Source of the DNA: Odontocerum albicorne
Taxonomy: Eukaryota > Arthropoda > Insecta > Trichoptera > Odontoceridae
DNA: 64,000 nt
Assembly (NCBI GenBank): GCA_949825065.1
Contig: OX463844.1
Location: 2,325,112 to 2,389,111 of the forward strand
Reading direction: 5' to 3'
The notes under the pieces were generated by a model that saw only the letters and a list, made by a program, of their open reading frames with translations, ran no database searches and was not told the DNA's origin. Made by a program: the position numbers and the translations under genes. Below are positions 53,876-64,000 of this stretch, piece by piece (the first letter of the stretch is position 1; each line of letters begins with the position of its first letter).

Positions 53876-54681
53876 TGATCTAACCATACTTTTCTGGTCC
53901 TTCATTTCATATGCCTTCTACTCACATTTGCAATATATTTTCTCTCTTTCAAAACAAATAAAAACATTATTTCAACTCCTGGTGATTATTATTATATTTA
54001 TCTTTCTTCATACTTTTTCCTTTTCATATGAAGTGTTTCATCCTTCCAAGGTATTTGTTTACTTTGAATCTTTGTTTCAGCAGATTTTCTTGTAACACAT
54101 CGATCACTAAGTCCCTGGACTAACTACTTAAACAACATTTGTTTGCCAAATTTTTTTTATGTAGCTCTCATAATATAAATGTTTGTCAACCTCTGTCCTA
54201 AAAAGTGGAAGATAAATCCGCTAGGGTAATTTGTGGACCTATAATCTTCTGGAATGTGAAGATTTTCCTAAATATATGGATGTTAGACTACTTTCTTAAA
54301 TGTTACGAGTAGTTTGAAACATTACCTCTATAAAAATGCATGTAAAAAATCTTTGATCACCATTACGTACAAGATAAATAGTGAATGTTTAAAGGTTTCT
54401 GAAATGAATAACGAAAATTGTACTGGAGCTTTTGCAACAAAAATATACCAAGTTCAGTATTGTGTAAAAAAAGACTTAATGACGAATCTATAATAACTTT
54501 TCGGATTTTATTTCGACTTCGTGCTTGTTTTAGTTTGGGATCTTTATGTATCATTTTATGTTCTCAGATTTTTTTTGTCTAGACTTGCCAATCAATCTGC
54601 GGTGTTCACAGTAAAATGAACGTTCTCCGTTAACAAACAAAAATATAATACTAAGTATAAACATATACGGGTACAAATATC
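53876..54681. other. No gene seen
   Basis: AT-rich, with weak LINE-like text around 53890-54060 that could not be confirmed. Confidence 0.4.
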
Positions 54682-55375
54682 ATGAAACACAACCTACTTC
54701 ATGTCCCCTATTTAAAAATATTTCATGAAACATAACCTACTTTATGTCCCCTGTTTCAAGATATTTCATGAAACACAACCTAATTTATGTCTCCTATTTT
54801 AAGATATTTCAGGAAACACAACCTACTGTACGTCCCCTATTTTAAGATGTTTCATGAAACACAACCTACTTTCTGCCCCCTATTTTAAGATATTTCATGA
54901 AACACAACCTACTTTATGCCCCCAATTTTGAGATATTCCATGAAACACAACCTACTTTCTGTCCCCTATTTTAAGATATTTCATGAAACACAACCTACTG
55001 TACGTCACCTATTTTAAGATGTTTCATGAAACACAACCTACTTTATGTCCCCTATTTCAAGATATTTCATGAAACACAACCTACTTTATGTCCCCTATTT
55101 AAAAATATTTCATGAAACACAACCTACTTTATGTCCCCTATTTCAAGATATTTCATGAATCACAACCTAATTTATGTCCCCTATTTTAAGATGTTTCATG
55201 AAACACAACCTACTTTATGCCCCCTATTTTAAGATATTTCGTGAAACACAACCTACTTTATGTCCCTAATTTTGAGATATTCCATGAAACACAACCTACT
55301 TTCTGTCCCCAATTTTGAGATATTCCATGAAACACAACCTACTTTCTATCTTTACCCCCTGTTTTAAGATATTTC
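54682..55375. repeat. 43-bp satellite-like array, 16 units
   Basis: Units ATGAAACACAACCTACTTTA plus TGTCCCCTATTTTAAGATAT and TTC repeat every 42-43 bp from 54682 (54725, 54768, 54811, ...) to 55375. Variant units (GTACGTC, TTCTGCC, AATTTTGAGATATTCC) recur in a higher-order pattern. Confidence 0.96.
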
Positions 55376-55449
55376 AACCAGAGGGACTCATTGAATAGTG
55401 AATTGGTCCGGAATAAATGCCAGTATCAAATATCAATTGAGATATTGTT

Positions 55450-56030
55450 AGTAATTTAGTTTTATTAAACACTGTTTATTCCACTTTTTTGTAACGGTAT
55501 AACCCTACCAGTTTCAAGGTTTTCACCTCATCTTCAGGGGAGCACAAACAAGACTAAATGCTGTTCGAATTGGTACCGATATACACGCTTCAACGGTTGG
55601 GGGCTGAGGGGTGAGAGAGGCATCATCATTGTTACCGTGAAAACCATACTCTTTCTATCGATGATGCCAAATTCTTACATATCAGTAGTGACGGGAATAA
55701 ATTGGACATATTAGAAACCCTGGAAATTTCTAAGCCAGTACATCGATCCGAACATCTGGTGAACAGTTATATCCCAAAAATCTCTCCGCTCTTGGCCGAA
55801 ATCGTCCCATGTTTTCCTCACCCCTCAACCCCCAACCGTTGAAGCGTGTATATCGGTACCAGTTCGAACATCATTGAGTATTGTTTGTGCTCCCTTGAAG
55901 ATGAGGTGAAAGCCTTGAAACCGGTAGGGTTATACCGTTACAAAAAAGTAGAATAAAAAGTGTTTGATAAAAACAAATTACAATGTCTTTAAACCTCCAC
56001 AACGTTAATGCCTTAACTATAAACAACATA
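55450..56030 (+). mobile_element. Penelope-like fold-back element F (12-bp TSD)
   Basis: Flanked by TGAGATATTGTT (55438-55449 and 56031-56042). Inverted 3' region at the left (55450-55620), then sense coding 55621-55842 (CYRENHTLSIDDAKFLHISS, SEHLVNSYIPKISPLLAEIV, stop), then the 3' region with the hammerhead-like core near 55893-55927 and tail ending AACTATAAACAACATA. Stops short of the GIY-YIG core. Confidence 0.92.
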
Positions 56031-56042
56031 TGAGATATTGTT

Positions 56043-56798
56043 GGTGTGTAGAACGAATGATTGAAGAAAAATAATAACAAAACAAATATAACATATGTTA
56101 TCTTAAATTTCAGTTATGTACTACACTCGCATCTATATTACGTGTATCTTCCTTTCATTACTTTTTGCTATTTAGATACATTGTAACATATATTACGTAT
56201 AAGTTTGAAAGTGTCACGGGGGCGGACAACAAAATATTATACAAGCATCTGTCTCTAGAGTCTGTGGAGGTCGCCCGGATGTGGATGATGTCATCATATT
56301 CTGGATTGTTGCAAATGACGTATGTTTTTAATAGACAATCCAACCAAACAAATATGATTTGTGCCACCAAGTTAACGACCTATGCAATTATGTAAGTCAA
56401 TATAATATAATTAATTGCATAAATGGCGTTGATGACGTATTATTACATTCAATAAAACATTTAAAGTAAAGAAATGTGTGTTTTTTAAATTTTCTCTTTA
56501 TTTCTTGACATAATTTTATGCAAGCTACTATAAAAACTCTTTGTATAGAGTTTTACCATTGATACTGTGGAAATTCATACTTTTTCAAATATGTTCGTAG
56601 TTGAAAATTTATACACTTATAACCACTTGTGAAGATATATTTAAATCTAACTAGTTTCAAGTCATATATGGCTTAACTTCAGGGTTATTTACAACTAACT
56701 GAAATTAGTTGGGCTTAAATATATATTTTCAAGTGCATTAAACAGTGTTTAAATTTTGAATTATATTTGATGAAACTATTTTTCTTTCTATGCTATTT
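56043..56798. other. Mostly unassigned; Penelope-type core near 56650
   Basis: On the minus strand 56683-56650 reads CTGAAGTTAAGCCATATATG, ACTTGAAACTAGT, with ACTAGT palindromic after GAA. The open plus frame at 56165-56395 has no motif. Confidence 0.4.
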
Positions 56799-57008
56799 AT
56801 AGTCAAGGCATTAACATTGTGGAGATTTAAAGACATTGTAATTTGTTTTATCAAACATTGTATTCCACTTTTTGTAACGGTATAACCCTACCGGTTCCAA
56901 GGCTTTCATGATTATGCTCCCTTGATGATGAGGTGAAAGTCTTGAAACCGATAGGGTTATACCATTACAAAAAGTGGAATAAACAGTGTTTGATAAAACA
57001 AATTACAG
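56799..57008. mobile_element. Penelope-like fold-back element G (minimal)
   Basis: Left: ATTTATAGTCAAGGCATTAA, then inverted tail to about 56905. Right: CTCCCTTGATGATGAGGTGA and GTGGAATAAACAGTGTTTGA to AAATTACA. The core is decayed (CTTGATGATGAGG, GAAACCGATAG). Its right edge abuts the TA-flanked MITE at 57011. Confidence 0.82.
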
Positions 57009-57010
57009 TA

Positions 57011-57241
57011 CCCGGCGGTAAGTAATACACATCGGGCTTAAGAAAGAGACTGTCGGCCATAATCGGCTAACTTCGGCTTTGTAGAGCGTCGTTTCTGTCA
57101 TTCATACACGTGTTCCGTCGCGATTTGCCAGTCGTTGTCAAAACAGAGTTGCGACAGAGATGACGCTCTGCAAAGCCGAAGTAAGCCGATTATAGCTGAC
57201 AGTCTCTTTTTTAAGCCCGATGTGTATTACTTACCGCCGGG
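57011..57241. mobile_element. TA-flanked MITE with long inverted repeats, copy 2
   Basis: 231 bp between TA (57009-57010 and 57242-57243). Ends CCCGGCGGTAAGTAATACAC on both sides. Arms are longer than in copy 1 because of an extra CCATAATCGGCTAACTTCGG block on both sides. Confidence 0.9.
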
Positions 57242-57325
57242 TACTGTACAATATTTTGCTTTCAATACAAACTGAATTGTTATTTTAAAATGTTGTCCAA
57301 TCTTTTTTTTTCGAAAATGAAAAAC

Positions 57326-57490
57326 ATCCACGGCCTAGTTGGTAAGACTCCTGTCTTCCAGTTCGTGGGTTACGGGGTTGATTCCCGTTGGAACCCAATT
57401 TATTAAAATACTTCGTCTGATTTTTCTGATTGCTTGGAAGATATTGATACATGTTAATTTACCCACCAGGTTTTACTGCATGCAATGAAA
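57326..57490 (+). repeat. tRNA-derived SINE, family A
   Basis: ACATCCACGGCCTAGTTGGT, AAGACTCCTGTCTTCCAGTT, box B GGGTTGATTCCC, TTTTCTGATTGCTTGGAAGA, TATTGATACATGTTAATTTA and CCAGG tail. Confidence 0.75.
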
Positions 57491-57781
57491 GCGTTATTAT
57501 TTAACACAATAATACAATTTAAGTGCAAATATATTTTTTCATAAATTACGTATAGCTTTCTTTGTAAGTAAACTTTTTACCTGTCAATCTATTCGTTAAA
57601 TTAATTAAAATGCCGATTAGTTCCTAAAATAATTTTAAAAGTTATAATTTATGAAATATGATTTTCACAAAATTTTTATGAAGAAAAACATTAATTCATT
57701 TGACGTTCAATAGGTTATACCGGGTTTGATTTACTTATCTTGATCCATACAAATACTAACCGATATTCAATAGTTGTACTC

Positions 57782-57856
57782 ACAAAAAATCGATAGTTGG
57801 ACTCGTAAAAAATCGATAATTGGACTCATAAAAATCGATAATTGGACTCATAAAAA
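57782..57856. repeat. ~25-bp tandem repeat, three units
   Basis: AATCGATAATTGGACTCATA plus A-run repeated three times. Confidence 0.85.
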
Positions 57857-57992
57857 ATATAATTATTACTTTTAAACGGACAAGTGTTGAGTGTTTATAT
57901 TTTTACAGGAAAATCCTGTTTGAATACAGTTTTGTATTTTTTATTTATATCCTCATTGCCTTGGAATTTATATAGATACGCGTGTATAAAGC

Positions 57993-58208
57993 CATTGTTT
58001 CTCAACCTGTAGTTCGCGACCCCAGAGGGGTCGCATTGATATATATGGGGGGCCACGAAAATAAAAATAACTTACGTGTACACAAGGAAAATAACAGATT
58101 TAAAAAAAATCGTATTTGTACAAGTACGACTTTTTTGCCGTCACGAGCACATGCATCAATAAAAGTTATTGAAGGGGGTCTCAAATCTTAAAAGGTTGAG
58201 AAGCAATG
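57993..58208. mobile_element. hAT-like MITE (216 bp)
   Basis: Ends CATTGTTTCTCAACCTGTAG and, in reverse complement, CATTGCTTCTCAACCTTTTA, 15 of the first 16 bases identical. Flanks TATAAAGC and GATTAAAC match at 5 of 8, a decayed target duplication. Sub-terminal GACCCCAGAGGGGTCGC hairpin. Confidence 0.78.
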
Positions 58209-58242
58209 GATTAAACGGTTGAAACTCCATGGATAGCAACAT

Positions 58243-58450
58243 ATACAAAAAGAGGAGCCTGGCCTTTTTTTGAGGTGCATGGCCGCGCGGTAACGCACTG
58301 GATTTCCGTGCGGAAGGTCCTTGGAACGTCGAACCCCGCGCCTGCTACTCTCCTCGACCGACACAGGTACTTTTTCCGCCTAGTGTTCGAGGGTATAAGG
58401 ATAATACCTATGACTTTGGTCATAGCAATTCTTTAAAAAAAAAAAAAAAG
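58243..58450 (+). repeat. tRNA-derived SINE, family B
   Basis: AAAAAGAGGAGCCTGGCC leader, head GAGGTGCATGGCCGCGCGGT, AACGCACTGGATTTCCGTGC, box B-like ACGTCGAACCCC, CTACTCTCCTCGACCGACAC, GTGTTCGAGGGTATAAGGAT, ATGACTTTGGTCATAG and poly-A. Confidence 0.85.
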
Positions 58451-58562
58451 CAACATGTACGAGTAATTTTTATATAATTAAAAATAAACATTTTATACAA
58501 ATGAAGCAACTTATAATGTGTGAAAGTAGCTGATTCTCTGTACTTTTGTCGATTACAATATA

Positions 58563-59271
58563 CTAGTTGCAACCCGTGAAATATTCACGGAAGTAAAACA
58601 AATTATACATTTTGGAAATACCGAATGGAGCAAGATCAGCTTAAAGTTTTTTTGGGTTCATTAATGTTTAAAGTTTAAAATAAAATATGTACATCTTGAT
58701 TGATGAACTATTTAATTCTCAAAAATCTCTTTATACACGATGTTTTGTGTATAAACATTACTGTTGTTCAATTTAAATCGTTGATAAAGTTTTCCTTGAA
58801 GACTTGTTTCAGATATATTGACTGTAATGTTTTCGCGTTTCCGACATCTTGAAAAAGTCACATATAATTGTCTAGCAAAAGCTATAATTGTCTAGCAAGA
58901 GCAAAAGATAAATAAACACAAGTAATTATAAGGTTCAATATAATATGAAATAAATGAATTATTTAATGAGTTACAATTCAAAATAAATTTGCATCGTCCC
59001 CTTTTACACCGGTTCGTTCAGTATTATTTCAATCTGTTTCGAAGTAGTAAACACAAGTAATTGTAAGGTTCAATATAATAGGAAATAAATGAATTATTTA
59101 ATGAATAACAATTCAAAATAAATTGGCATCGTCTCCTTTTACACCGGTTCGTTCAGTATAATTTCAATCTGTTTCGAAGTATTTCTCTCTCGCTCTCTTG
59201 TATTCAAAATTCAATTCTCGTATTCTTTCTTTGGCGACAACCGTACAGGTTTTGGCTTATTTATATTATGA
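58563..59271 (-). mobile_element. Short Helitron, copy 2
   Basis: On the minus strand it starts TCATAATATAAATAAGCCAA (at 59271) and ends GGGTTGCAACTAG (at 58563), flanked by A and T. A perfect 7-bp hairpin CCGTGAA-TAT-TTCACGG (58574-58590) sits 7 nt before the CTAG-proximal GTTG, as Helitrons require. About 709 bp; two 135-bp units (58913, 59048) instead of four. Confidence 0.92.
58712..58873 (-). pseudogene. Helitron RepHel helicase C-terminus
   Basis: RQLYVTFSRCRKRENITVNI and onwards, nearly identical to 44629-44790 with Ala changed to Thr in motif VI. 54 codons including stop. Confidence 0.85.
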
Positions 59272-59404
59272 TACAAGTATAGCTCAAATTCAATAAAAAC
59301 ATAATTTATTCCAGCAAGTGTGCTAAGTTGTGCAAGCCACATAAAAAAATAAAGAGTTCAGTATATATATATAAAATAATAAAATAAATGGTTATATGAG
59401 AATA

Positions 59405-59770
59405 TATATCCTATCTCGGTCACATTTTACGTGGAGACAAGTACGAAATCCTCCAGTTGATACTGATGGGCAAGATTGAGGGGCAGCGTGGTTCTGGTAG
59501 AAGGCAAACATCTTGGCTGCGCAATATAAGAGACTGGACGGGGATGAGGCGTGTGAAGGACCTGTTCCGGGTTGCGCAAGATAGAGAAACCTTTGCTAGA
59601 GTTATTGCCAACGTCGGGGGGACCTGATAGGGCACGACAAGAGAGAGAAATATGAGAAGGTGTATGGGTGTATAAGAGGCGAAGGATGTGTGTCGAGGTA
59701 GGAAAGTCTGGCGCTCTATACTCTCAGCCTACTCCGATAAGGAAATGTTGTGATGATATGTATAAATCAA
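59405..59770 (+). pseudogene. LINE C-terminal fragments
   Basis: 59405-59630 encodes YLGHILRGDKYEILQLILMG, KIEGQRGSGRRQTSWLRNIR, and ends VIANVGGT-stop, the plus-strand relative of 51013-51414. From 59640 a second LINE end follows (ATGAGAAGGTGTATGGGTGT, CGTGATGATATGTATAA-like), related to 41350. Confidence 0.82.
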
Positions 59771-60181
59771 ATAAAAAAGAGCAATTATTTTTTTGATAAA
59801 TTAAAATAAAAACAAATAATTATTTATTATGTTCAGATTATTCACTTTTAATGACAATAATCATTTATCTTTTTTCTTACCGCATTCTCCAGCATAAATT
59901 GTTGACTTGTAATAATTCTAATGATCGAAGTTATCCATATGCGTTGCTTCAGAAGTTCGTCAAACTCTGGCAGACGACCTGAGCAAACATCTTTGAAGTA
60001 CTACAAATCTTGGCGTTCCAAATATGAATCTTTATATACTGGAAGTTTATGTAAACCATTGAATGTATAATTTATCCAAAATTCGCTCGAGTACAGTGCC
60101 ATGCAATAAAAGTGAAATCCTTGTTTAATTATTCCCTAACTACATCTTCTAATGCGTTTTCCTATCTTATTTACTCTTATA

Positions 60182-60718
60182 TTGGGTGTTAACATAAGTT
60201 GTGTCCGTTTTTTCCAAATGAAGAGGACACAACAAAAAAATTACAACAAATTAGTCAATAATGTATTCTCCTTCATTATTTGCAACTTCTTGCCAACGTT
60301 CTACAAGTTTTTCAATGCCTGTGTAATAAAAACCATCCGGTCTCGACTCGAGGAATTCAACCAACCATGTCCGCAATTCGACGTCATTATTGAAGGAAAA
60401 ACCATCGACGAGCTGTCCTTTTATTCATAGCATCTTCACCGTACACTTCGCAAATATCGCGAGCAGCTTTGGCAGCTTTATTCCCTTGATTGAAATCGAA
60501 CAGAAGGAGGTGTCGAAAATGCTCCCTTTCGTCTACTTGACATTCCATTTTGAAGGCTTGTAATCAAATAAAATAATATATGTAACGTAAAAGCAAACAC
60601 AATATCTTGTAGAGCAAATTTTTTTTCGAACGACGTATAACCTTTACCATTTTGTTTTACTTTTGGTGCTCATTTTTAAATTTGGAAAAAAACGGACAAA
60701 ACTTATGTTAACACCTAA
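60182..60718 (-). mobile_element. mariner-family element, deleted (TA-flanked)
   Basis: 537 bp between TA sites (60180-60181, 60719-60720). Ends TTGGGTGTTAACATAAGTTG and, in reverse complement, TTAGGTGTTAACATAAGTTT, then TGTCCG. On the minus strand the N-terminal part begins MECQVDERE and continues FDFNQGNKAAKAARDICEVY, GEDAMNKRTARRWF (helix-turn-helix). The C-terminal end (RVETGWFLLH- and IMKENTLL-like text) follows after an internal deletion that removes the catalytic triad. A different mariner lineage from 10723-11680. Confidence 0.88.
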
Positions 60719-60720
60719 TA

Positions 60721-61154
60721 CATTAAGAACCCTCAAAATCATTTTATCTATGATACATTTATAATTTAAGTTTTGTGTTAAACGCTTGGTAACTTATTAA
60801 TTTACAAAAAAATATGTTGGAACTGGAAAGAAAATGAGTGTTCGGTTTTTTTTCAAAAACGGTTTATTACAGTTGTATTTCTCAGGGGAAATTCTCTTAT
60901 TAGATATCTGTAATGTGCGCCTCAGTTAATTTGAAAGCTCGGCAAGTGAAAAGGCACAACGCGCATTCAACTCGCGAATGTTTTGAATACAAAATTAATT
61001 TACCGCTTTTGTTGTGAATATTAACCGCGAAAATCCCGAAACATCGCGACACGCAGAAGGTGCGTTGTTAAGAACGGAAATCTTCAAGTCAGGGACTGAA
61101 ACGGGATAATAGACTGGATAAACATTTGTATTGTATTACACTTTTGTTGTATTG
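60721..61154. other. No gene seen
   Basis: AT-rich, with no supported feature. Confidence 0.5.
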
Positions 61155-61347
61155 TATATACAATCTGGTCGGCTTAATTCCTTGTGGCAATATCTTTCAA
61201 CCAACCAGAAATATGTTAAATATGACTTAAGTGAAAATCTGACGGTAATCCTTTTTTTTTTTTACAAAATCTGGGTTCAACCGAGAATCAAGTCTACAAC
61301 CCCCGAGCTGGAATATAAACGTTTTACAATCTAGCCCACGGAGGTCA
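61155..61347 (-). repeat. tRNA-derived SINE, family A
   Basis: Minus: head GACCTCCGTGGGCTAGATTG, box B ACTTGATTCTCGG (decayed), tail CTGGTTGGTTGAAAGATATT, GCCACAAGGAATTAAGCCGA, CCAGATTGTATATACAATAC. The tail continues past CCAGATTGTAT, further into the LINE-like 3' end. Confidence 0.8.
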
Positions 61348-61445
61348 TCTTGTTGCAGTATCAAGTTTTATGCAGTTACCGACCGCATCAACATGCAGTG
61401 AGTGATTTATGCAGTTACCGACCGCATCAACAATTTACAAAATTA

Positions 61446-61590
61446 AATCATCCGCGGCCTAGTTGATAAAAAGTCGGTTTGCCAACTCGGGGGTTGCGGT
61501 TTCAGCCTGGTTTTTCATTTATAGATTATTTGACATATTCCTATGTGGTTGAAAGATACTGTCACATGGCAATTTAATCTCTTGAATGTA
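61446..61590 (+). repeat. Family A SINE, diverged
   Basis: ATCCGCGGCCTAGTTGATAA, CTCGGGGGTTGCGGTTTCAG, GGTTGAAAGATACTGTCACA, TGGCAATTTAATC. Opposite orientation to its neighbour at 61155. Confidence 0.65.
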
Positions 61591-61639
61591 TTTTTTTTTG
61601 TCATCTATTTATTTTCTGTGTTTTTTTTATATTCTTGTT

Positions 61640-61870
61640 CTACGTGTTCAAGGGTGTGGGCTGAAAAACATCTGGTGTCTCCATGGCTGGGTTCGCCCTA
61701 TATTGGTGGGGTGTATCTTGGCCGAGGGGATTTTATTAGATGAGCCCAGACCTTTTGATAGCTTCTATATTTAATGTATTCTCTGCAATTTATGTGTTTT
61801 AGAAGTGTTATTTAAATATATTTTGTACATACTATGTTGCTATCAATAAACCTGTGTTTATTCATTTATT
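61640..61870 (+). repeat. Family D repeat (retroelement 3' UTR-like)
   Basis: GTGTGGGCTGAAAAACATCT, TTGGTGGGGTGTATCTTGGC, GATGAGCCCAGACCTTTTGA, TGCTATCAATAAACCTGTGT. Best match to 33930-34165. Confidence 0.8.
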
Positions 61871-62479
61871 ATTTATTTATATGACGAAACTGAGATACAA
61901 TTTAATGCAATTGAAGATTAAAACTCATAAACCTCATAATTTTTTTTTATTTTTCATTTTTTTATGGAAAAACGGTCTATCAGCAAGTGACAATATACCC
62001 ATAAATGGCATATATGTGAGTTCAAACTATAAAAATAGCTTTATATAATTTGTATGTTTTTATTTTTCACAAATATAACGTTTCGTAGAAAATGTGCAGT
62101 TTTTTTCTTATAACTTTACGTATTTTTTGGCTTTTGAGTGGTTTATGAGTTTTACTCTTCAATTATGAAAAAAACAATTTGACTGACTTGATGTTCTGCT
62201 TATAGAAAATTGATGTATGGTTTTTGATATTTTAAATAAACCAAACACATACATCTTGTGTGCTAGGTGCTTTTTACATACTATATGAGTTAATAAATAT
62301 ATTTTATCTGCGACGAGTATAGAAAAGGCACAATACAAAGTGGGGGATTAGGTTACTGGTCATTGTTGCCACAAATGACTATGTTATATCAGCCAATTTG
62401 TGAAAGGCAAACATACATACTATCACACCATTTACACGTCAGGGTATGCAAAGAGGACAGGGCGCCAAACTTTGCCAGC
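61871..62479. other. No gene seen
   Basis: AT-rich; nothing supported. Confidence 0.45.
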
Positions 62480-62800
62480 TCTCGACACACATCCTTAGGC
62501 TCTTCTACATCCAAACAGTTTCTCATACAACTCCTACGATTTCTTTGACTTTTTACTTTTTCTTCTTTCAAAATGTCATTCACTTGAACCATCCATAATT
62601 TGTCTTCTTCTCACACGCCTTCCGCTCACATTTGCACTATATATTTTTTTTGTTACTCTTCATTCATTCTTTCCACATGCCCAAACTATCTTAAAGTGTT
62701 CTAATTCATCTTATTCAACACATCAGCTTTAAGTTCACATTCATCTATTTTATTCTATATTCTGACATAAATTGTCAACTCATGTATTTTTCCCATGTAT
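62480..62800 (-). pseudogene. LINE C-terminal relic
   Basis: The minus frame near 62389-62560 reads RNRRSCMRNCLDVEEPKDVC, RELAKFGALSSLHTLTCKW. Further right, 62640-62760, ELKADVLNK and FGHVERMNE-like text. Same family as 31240, 41350 and 53690. Frameshifted. Confidence 0.65.
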
Positions 62801-62879
62801 TCTTAAAATTCATGTTTTTGTTATATAAAGAGCAAGGAAAGAAGCTTTAGTAGATCCAAGTTTTCTGCGTCTTCTTTCT

Positions 62880-63360
62880 CTTTTAAGTTCCTGATAACTA
62901 GTAATTTGTGTGGGAGTATTTTGATGTATGGTTGCGAGACATGGTGCGTAGGTGAAAGATATCGAAAAATATTAAAGGCCTTCGAGATGTGGACCTATAG
63001 ACGAATCCTAATGATTTCTTGTAGAGACCACATTAAAAATGACGAGGTTCTCAGCAGGATCAAAGAAACCAGGCACCTGTCAAACACCATATCGGAAAGG
63101 CGTGCAGAATGGATGGGTCGTATGCTGAAATATGAAAATCTCCTACACAATACACTGGATGGAATGATTCAGGGGTCGATTGGCAGAGGGCGTCCTCGCC
63201 GAAAGTATCTGGAGCAAATATGCCACGATATGGACTGCACCTCCTATACAGAGCTCAAGAGAATCGCTGGAGACCGAGCGGAGTGGAGGAGGAGATGCAG
63301 GGCTTTGCTGCTAACCAATCCGCAGGATTGAAACTGAAGAAGAAGAACTAGTTATATAAT
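62880..63360 (+). pseudogene. LINE C-terminal fragment with (GAA)n tail
   Basis: The plus ORF at 62906-63331 reads GSILMYGCETWCVGERYRKI, ILKAFEMWTYRRILMISCRD, ERRAEWMGRMLKYENLLHNT, GRGRPRRKYLEQICHDMDCT and ends LLLTNPQD-stop. A GAAGAAGAAGAA tail (63340-63350) follows. The frame is intact for 141 codons but 5'-truncated. Confidence 0.88.
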
Positions 63361-63884
63361 TCTACTCCATTGGGTCGACCTGTTGCTGTTTGCTCCCAGT
63401 TGTGTTGAACATGTCATGCATTTCGTTCTTATATCTCATGCGCTTATTTTTGCATATGTACTTGTAATAAAAAATCGTTAAATTTCCCGTGCCAACATCT
63501 CGGGGATATTTTTATTCAGAAATCGGTCTAAAAACGGAAACGAACGGTCTAAAAACGGAAACCGGAAACGAACTTGTCTCCTGTCAGATCTCCTTACAAC
63601 CATTATCATTATCTGGGTGACAGTTGTGCGGAATGCCGTACAGGTACAGGGGCAGAACACGCGTACGATTACACTTTTATTGGCGCCATCCACGGTGCGC
63701 GTGTCGTGGCTTCTATTTCTTGTGATAAAAGTTAGGCTCCAGGGGCGGTGCCGGATTTTCTACAAGAGCGCTGTATAGAAAGGTTAACTATTCAAAGTTT
63801 TTTTTTATTATTAATGAATAAAATAATGCGTATTTTCTGTGTTTTAAAAAGTGTATTCCAAATCTTAATTATATTGTTTCGTAG
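63361..63884. other. No gene seen; one local repeat
   Basis: GGTCTAAAAACGGAAACGAA is repeated at 63525-63567. Otherwise nothing supported. Confidence 0.45.
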
Positions 63885-64000
63885 TATACATCCAACCTGA
63901 TGGGTTTATTGTCATGTAAAAATCTCTTCTAAACAATCGGAAATATATTATGGAGGCCTTAAGTGAAAGCTAGACTACAACTCTTTTTAAAATCAATTGT
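63885..64000 (-). repeat. Family A SINE, cut by the window edge
   Basis: Tail CCGATTGTTTAGAAGAGATT on the minus strand and body AGTCTAGCTTTCACTTAAGG. The head lies beyond 64000. Confidence 0.7.

Noticed and set aside
54682..55375. Regular direct repeats that might suggest a CRISPR array
   Set aside because: Repeats abut with no unique spacers; the 43-bp units differ by scattered substitutions. Eukaryotic satellite.

Overview
This window looks like AT-rich, repeat-laden DNA from an arthropod, most probably an insect. The evidence is a single spliced, GC-rich animal exon plus a mix of mobile elements typical of insects: Penelope-like elements, mariner, piggyBac-like and hAT-like MITEs, Helitrons, RTE-, CR1/L2- and Jockey-type LINEs, and tRNA-derived SINEs. 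A lepidopteran is plausible from the Ala/Arg-rich exon in AT-rich surroundings, but the order cannot be fixed from sequence alone. The assembly contains a 200-base N gap at 3259-3458.

Host gene content: the only convincing host coding sequence is one exon (14962-15179, + strand) encoding part of a syntrophin-type PH domain, with a good acceptor and donor. No other exon of that gene was recognised. If the gene continues both ways, its introns exceed 14.9 kb upstream and 48.8 kb downstream, and nearly everything else here is intronic or intergenic mobile DNA.

Layout. 0-9 kb: RTE-type LINE relics, two TTAA-flanked piggyBac-like MITEs, a hAT MITE with a perfect 8-bp target duplication, the N gap and an (AT)n tract. 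9-13 kb: a tandem segmental duplication carrying SINEs, one copy split by a Penelope fold-back, the next bordered by an internally deleted mariner, followed by a four-unit tandem array of a LINE 3' tail. 15-20 kb: the exon and CR1/L2-like, RTE-like and other LINE relics. 21-25 kb: a TA-flanked MITE, Penelope fold-backs with 12-14 bp target duplications, a LINE reverse-transcriptase relic and an hAT element. 26-36 kb: several 5'-truncated LINEs, a 68-bp minisatellite, a third Penelope fold-back. 37-45 kb: a TTAA-flanked element with an internal duplication, a DD34D-type miniature element, a piggyBac MITE nested in another fold-back, and a short Helitron. 46-64 kb: the Penelope copy that keeps a GIY-YIG endonuclease region, Jockey and RTE relics, a 43-bp satellite, a second short Helitron, a deleted mariner and more SINEs.

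The elements interact. The commonest SINE shares its 3' tail with the CR1/L2-like LINE, a SINE/LINE partnership. The Penelope copies all have the form 'inverted copy of the 3' region, then 5'-truncated sense strand', and each sense 3' region carries a hammerhead-ribozyme-like core (CTGAAGA, stem II, GAAA, palindromic CCGG, TA). Many insertions are nested, so their relative order can be read. All mobile-element coding regions seen are truncated, frameshifted or internally deleted; none looks autonomous.
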